Assembly: GCA_014534425.1 (NCBI GenBank)
Contig: JACVRN010000042.1
Location: forward strand, 1 to 34,963
DNA: 34,963 nucleotides
Direction: 5' to 3'
Origin: Pyrinomonadaceae bacterium
Lineage (GTDB): Bacteria; Acidobacteriota; Blastocatellia; Pyrinomonadales; Pyrinomonadaceae
The stretch's first letter is position 1; the number at the start of each line of letters is the position of its first letter. Positions 32,736 to 34,963 of the stretch are shown piece after piece. The notes beneath the pieces are model-generated. The model saw only the letters and a list, made by a program, of their open reading frames with translations, searched no databases and was not told where the DNA came from. Position numbers and translations under genes: made by a program.

Positions 32736-33614
32736 TTATGAATTCAATCGCTCGCCGAAGAAGCGCAGCGTGCGCTGCCATGCGTCGGTTGCCGCCTCCG
32801 CGCTGTAGGCTTCGGGCCGAGTGTCGTTGAAGAACCCGTGCTTGGCTCCGGTGTAAATTTTGATGTCCGCCTCTTTGCCTGCCTTCTTCAGAGCGTCCTC
32901 AAACTCCTTCACCTTCTCAGGCGGTATGCCCTGGTCTAGAGAGCCGAAGTTGCCAAGGAGCGGGCAGGAGACTTGCGGGACAATCTCAATGGGCGTGCGC
33001 CCGTAGAAGATGACTGCGCCCGCGAGGTCTTTCGTGTGCGTGGCTAGCTGGTAAGAGAAGCCGCCGCCCATGCAGAAGCCCACGGAAGCAAAGCGCGCTC
33101 GCACGTCTTTCATAGTCTTCAGGTAATCAAGCCCGGCCTGCATGTCTTTGATGGCGGCTTCGGTGGGGATGCTGTTGGCGGCTTTCCTGATAGCCTCCAT
33201 GTCGGATGTGCCTGAGGGCGGAGGCTCCGGCGCCCGCACGAAAAGATTCGGGGCGAGCGCGTTGTAGCCTTCGCGCGCAATTCTATCCGCGATGGATTTG
33301 ATGTGGTCGTTGAGGCCGAAGACTTCGTGTATGACCAGCACGGCTGCCGCCTGTTTACGATTGGCGCGAGAGTAGTAGGCGGGAATCATCAAGTCGCCGC
33401 TCTTGTATTGAACCATCTCACCCACTAGCTTCGCTGCGCTCGAACTCTGCGCCGTTTGATTGGCAGCATTGTTACCGTTCTGAGCCAAAGTCCCGCAAGC
33501 TGTGGCCGCAACGCCCGCCAGGACTGCGCCGCCCTTGACGGCGCTCTCCTCAAAAAATTTACGACGCGAAAGCGGCTCGCTCTCCAGCGCCTCCGGCTTC
33601 TTGCTATCGCTCAT
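32736..33614 (-). CDS. Tat-exported dienelactone hydrolase family protein
   Basis: The 292-residue protein begins with a twin-arginine signal (LSRRKFFEESAVKGG, about 15-30) and a lipobox-like ATACG, so it is probably exported folded and perhaps lipid-anchored. The hydrolase part has the family triad: Cys in GFCMGG, Asp in GSLDQGIP and His in AKHGFFND, with the supporting Glu in VIHEVFGLND. Dienelactone hydrolases open lactone rings in aromatic degradation, but many exported homologues have unknown substrates. Located 28 bases upstream of the aldo/keto reductase, likely in one transcript. Confidence 0.9.
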   Translation of the reverse strand: MSDSKKPEALESEPLSRRKFFEESAVKGGAVLAGVAATACGTLAQNGNNAANQTAQSSSAAKLVGEMVQYKSGDLMIPAYYSRANRKQAAAVLVIHEVFGLNDHIKSIADRIAREGYNALAPNLFVRAPEPPPSGTSDMEAIRKAANSIPTEAAIKDMQAGLDYLKTMKDVRARFASVGFCMGGGFSYQLATHTKDLAGAVIFYGRTPIEIVPQVSCPLLGNFGSLDQGIPPEKVKEFEDALKKAGKEADIKIYTGAKHGFFNDTRPEAYSAEAATDAWQRTLRFFGERLNS

Positions 33615-34026
33615 CTCCAGCCTTTCTCCTAGAAGATTCGGTTTGGATTAGGGGTTGTGTGAGTAGAACTATACGCAAGGAAGCCGTGAGAAGGCAAAAG
33701 GAAAACAGATAGGTTATCTGCGCCTCTGCTTTTTACTTCTACGGTGTTGTGTTAAAAAAGCAGTAGGAAAAATCCTGGAACAAAAAACTGAAGAGTGGGT
33801 CAGTTTGAAAGTGAGTGAAATGAGAATTGCGATTCACCACAGAGGCACAGAGAGCGCAGAGATAGCACAGAGAGTTGAGTGATATTCAATTCTCTGTGAT
33901 TACTCTGTGTCCTCTGTGTCTCTGTGGTGAATATCAAGTTTCTCTACTTCTGACTGACCCACTACCAAAAATTGTTAAGTGTGTCCTCGCCTGTGGTCAC
34001 GGTCTTTTATGAAGGAGCTTTGTTAG
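33615..34026. other. Intergenic region with a MITE-like element, no gene
   Basis: This 412-base gap between divergent genes holds no convincing coding frame. It contains the palindromic element at 33794-33963 and presumably the promoters of the DLH (minus) and cupin (plus) genes. The cupin has an AAGGAG site 9 bases before its ATG. Confidence 0.7.
33794..33963. repeat. MITE-like element with 11-base terminal inverted repeats
   Basis: AGTGGGTCAGT at 33794-33804 is the exact complement of ACTGACCCACT at 33953-33963. Inside are long imperfect inverted arms rich in CACAGAG (33832-33873) and CTCTGTG (33891-33932), with the loop around ATATTCAA. The 170-base unit has no coding capacity. CACAGAG-type palindromes of this kind are found dispersed in many genomes. 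No target duplication is obvious. Confidence 0.85.
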
Positions 34027-34350
34027 ATGAATTGTTTCTACAACTGGCGGGAACACGTGGGAGTTCAGAAGGAGAAGTTTTACAAGACCACGCTCTGGCA
34101 GGGAGAGCATCTGATGCTCGGCATGAACTGTCTTGAGCCTGGGCAGCAGCAACAGGCGCACGCGCACGATGGCGCTGACAAGTTCTACTTTGTGCTTGAA
34201 GGAAGCGGACGCTTCACAGTCGGAAACGAGGTGTGCGAGGTTGAAGCAGGAGGAATCATCATCGCTCCCGCACGCATAGAGCACGGAGTCGTTAACACCG
34301 GACTGGAGCGATTATCGCTCCTTGTAGGTATCACGCCCGGAATCAAATGA
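34027..34350 (+). CDS. Small cupin-domain protein
   Basis: The 107-residue protein is a single cupin barrel: LEPGQQQQAHAHDGADKFYFVLEG (quoted parts HAHDGADKFYFVLEG) provides the first motif with two His and a later acid, and GGIIIAPARIEHGVVN the second with its His. A metal-binding site is therefore likely. It could be a small isomerase, oxygenase or sensing domain; no more can be said. AAGGAG lies 9 bases before the ATG. Its stop overlaps the start of the decarboxylase gene (ATGA), which suggests shared function or at least coupled translation. Confidence 0.86.
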   Translation: MNCFYNWREHVGVQKEKFYKTTLWQGEHLMLGMNCLEPGQQQQAHAHDGADKFYFVLEGSGRFTVGNEVCEVEAGGIIIAPARIEHGVVNTGLERLSLLVGITPGIK

Positions 34351-34963
34351 GCGAAGAGAGAAAGAGCCGCGTGAAAGACCGTACAGCGCCGCCTTCATCA
34401 CTCGATATTGATGAAGACGCGATGCAGGCTTTGTCCAAGCTATCAAGCGCGCTTGTTGCGGATTACTTCTCAGACATCTCAGGGCTTACGGTTTTTCCAT
34501 CCGAGGCTTCGCTTAACAGGCTGACGGAAATCAGGGACGCCAGGCTTCAGGATGAAGGCCAAGCTATTGAGCGCATCCTTGATGATTTTCGAAGCCTTCT
34601 TGATGCGAGTCGGCACAACGGGCACCCTAGATTCTTCGGCTACATAGCGTCGCCTTCGACCGCCGTGGGTGCATACGCAGACCTTCTGGCATCAGCCCTT
34701 AATGCGAACGTGACCTCCTGGCGCTCTGCGCCTGCGGCGACGGAAGTTGAAAGAACTGTCGTAGCGTGGCTGGCCGAACTGGTCGGATACGGAAGCGACT
34801 CGGCGGGGCTTTTGACGAGCGGCGGCTCTATGGCGAACATGACGGCGCTGCTCATGGCCCATCGCAGGCACGCACCTCTTGAAGTCGCGCGTCGTGGCTT
34901 GAGAGCGATTGACGCGCCCATGACCGTTTACGCGTCCGAGCAGGTGCATTTTTCCGTGCCCAA
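34347..34963 (+). CDS. PLP-dependent group II decarboxylase (aromatic-amino-acid type), 5' part
   Basis: I translated this frame by hand, since it runs off the right edge: 205 codons from ATG 34347. It contains HPRFFGYIASPSTAVGAYAD, NVTSWRSAPAATEVERTVVAWL (parts WRSAPAATEVE), then LLTSGGSMANMTALLMAHR, which are hallmarks of the AADC/glutamate decarboxylase-like PLP fold; TSGGSMANM binds the cofactor phosphate. The catalytic Lys lies beyond the window. Such enzymes decarboxylate aromatic amino acids, though some paralogues act as aldehyde synthases. The stop of the cupin overlaps its start. Confidence 0.88.
   Translation, partial: MSEERKSRVKDRTAPPSSLDIDEDAMQALSKLSSALVADYFSDISGLTVFPSEASLNRLTEIRDARLQDEGQAIERILDDFRSLLDASRHNGHPRFFGYIASPSTAVGAYADLLASALNANVTSWRSAPAATEVERTVVAWLAELVGYGSDSAGLLTSGGSMANMTALLMAHRRHAPLEVARRGLRAIDAPMTVYASEQVHFSVP

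Noticed and set aside
33831..33932. CACAGAG/CTCTGTG repeats as a possible CRISPR array
   Set aside because: There are no evenly spaced unique spacers; it is one nested palindrome inside the MITE-like element.

Overview
The window (about 35 kb) is a bacterial chromosome segment. The double-membrane electron-transfer genes, System II cytochrome c biogenesis, a transmembrane Ser/Thr kinase and the mix of accessory enzymes suggest a Gram-negative bacterium, most likely an Acidobacteriota (Blastocatellia-like). That assignment is inference from gene content, not from a marker gene. No rRNA, tRNA, CRISPR array or intact transposase was seen.

Positions 1-18.9 kb form one multiheme electron-transfer region. 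On the minus strand at the left edge are an MtrB/PioB-type outer-membrane barrel (runs off the window) and an MtrA/DmsE-type decaheme cytochrome. Divergent from them are three plus-strand multiheme cytochromes with 9, 9 and 4 CXXCH sites. A 589-base AT-rich region with two copies of the palindrome ATTGCTCAAT separates the two sets. A tightly spaced minus-strand run (14670 down to 6399) then encodes a membrane protein with two cyclic-nucleotide-binding-like domains, four [4Fe-4S] motifs and a di-heme cytochrome b, an FHA-TM-heptaheme cytochrome fusion, a membrane-anchored ferredoxin/FAD/NAD(P) oxidoreductase with an apparently permuted FAD fold, a second FAD/NAD(P) oxidoreductase, and a transmembrane Ser/Thr kinase. 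Upstream on the same strand are a TPR protein, CcsA and ResB (frameshifted as read), the haem-attachment machinery for the 39 CXXCH sites counted here. Together they could link cytosolic NAD(P)H, the inner membrane, the periplasm and the cell surface. The direction of electron flow cannot be read from sequence.

Positions 18.9-22.0 kb are a scar-like patch. It holds an ORF that looks like the start of a radical SAM gene fused to C-terminal pieces of a type I restriction HsdR subunit, a DUF2721 membrane protein, and a glycine-rich RGG-repeat protein whose conserved-looking tail lies in another frame.

Positions 22.0-28.5 kb (plus strand) hold an esterase, a GntR regulator, and a tightly overlapping four-gene run: haem-oxygenase-like diiron protein, enolase-superfamily enzyme, GH3-family acyl-adenylating amidosynthetase and LCMT-type O-methyltransferase. 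This is a candidate uncharacterised small-molecule pathway. A large inverted repeat sits inside the 3' end of the GH3 gene.

Positions 28.5-35 kb are ordinary accessory metabolism: small hypothetical, SnoaL-like protein, CocE/NonD hydrolase, DUF962 protein, aldo/keto reductase, Tat-exported dienelactone hydrolase, cupin, and the start of a PLP-dependent decarboxylase (runs off the right edge). A 170-base MITE-like palindromic element lies at 33794-33963.
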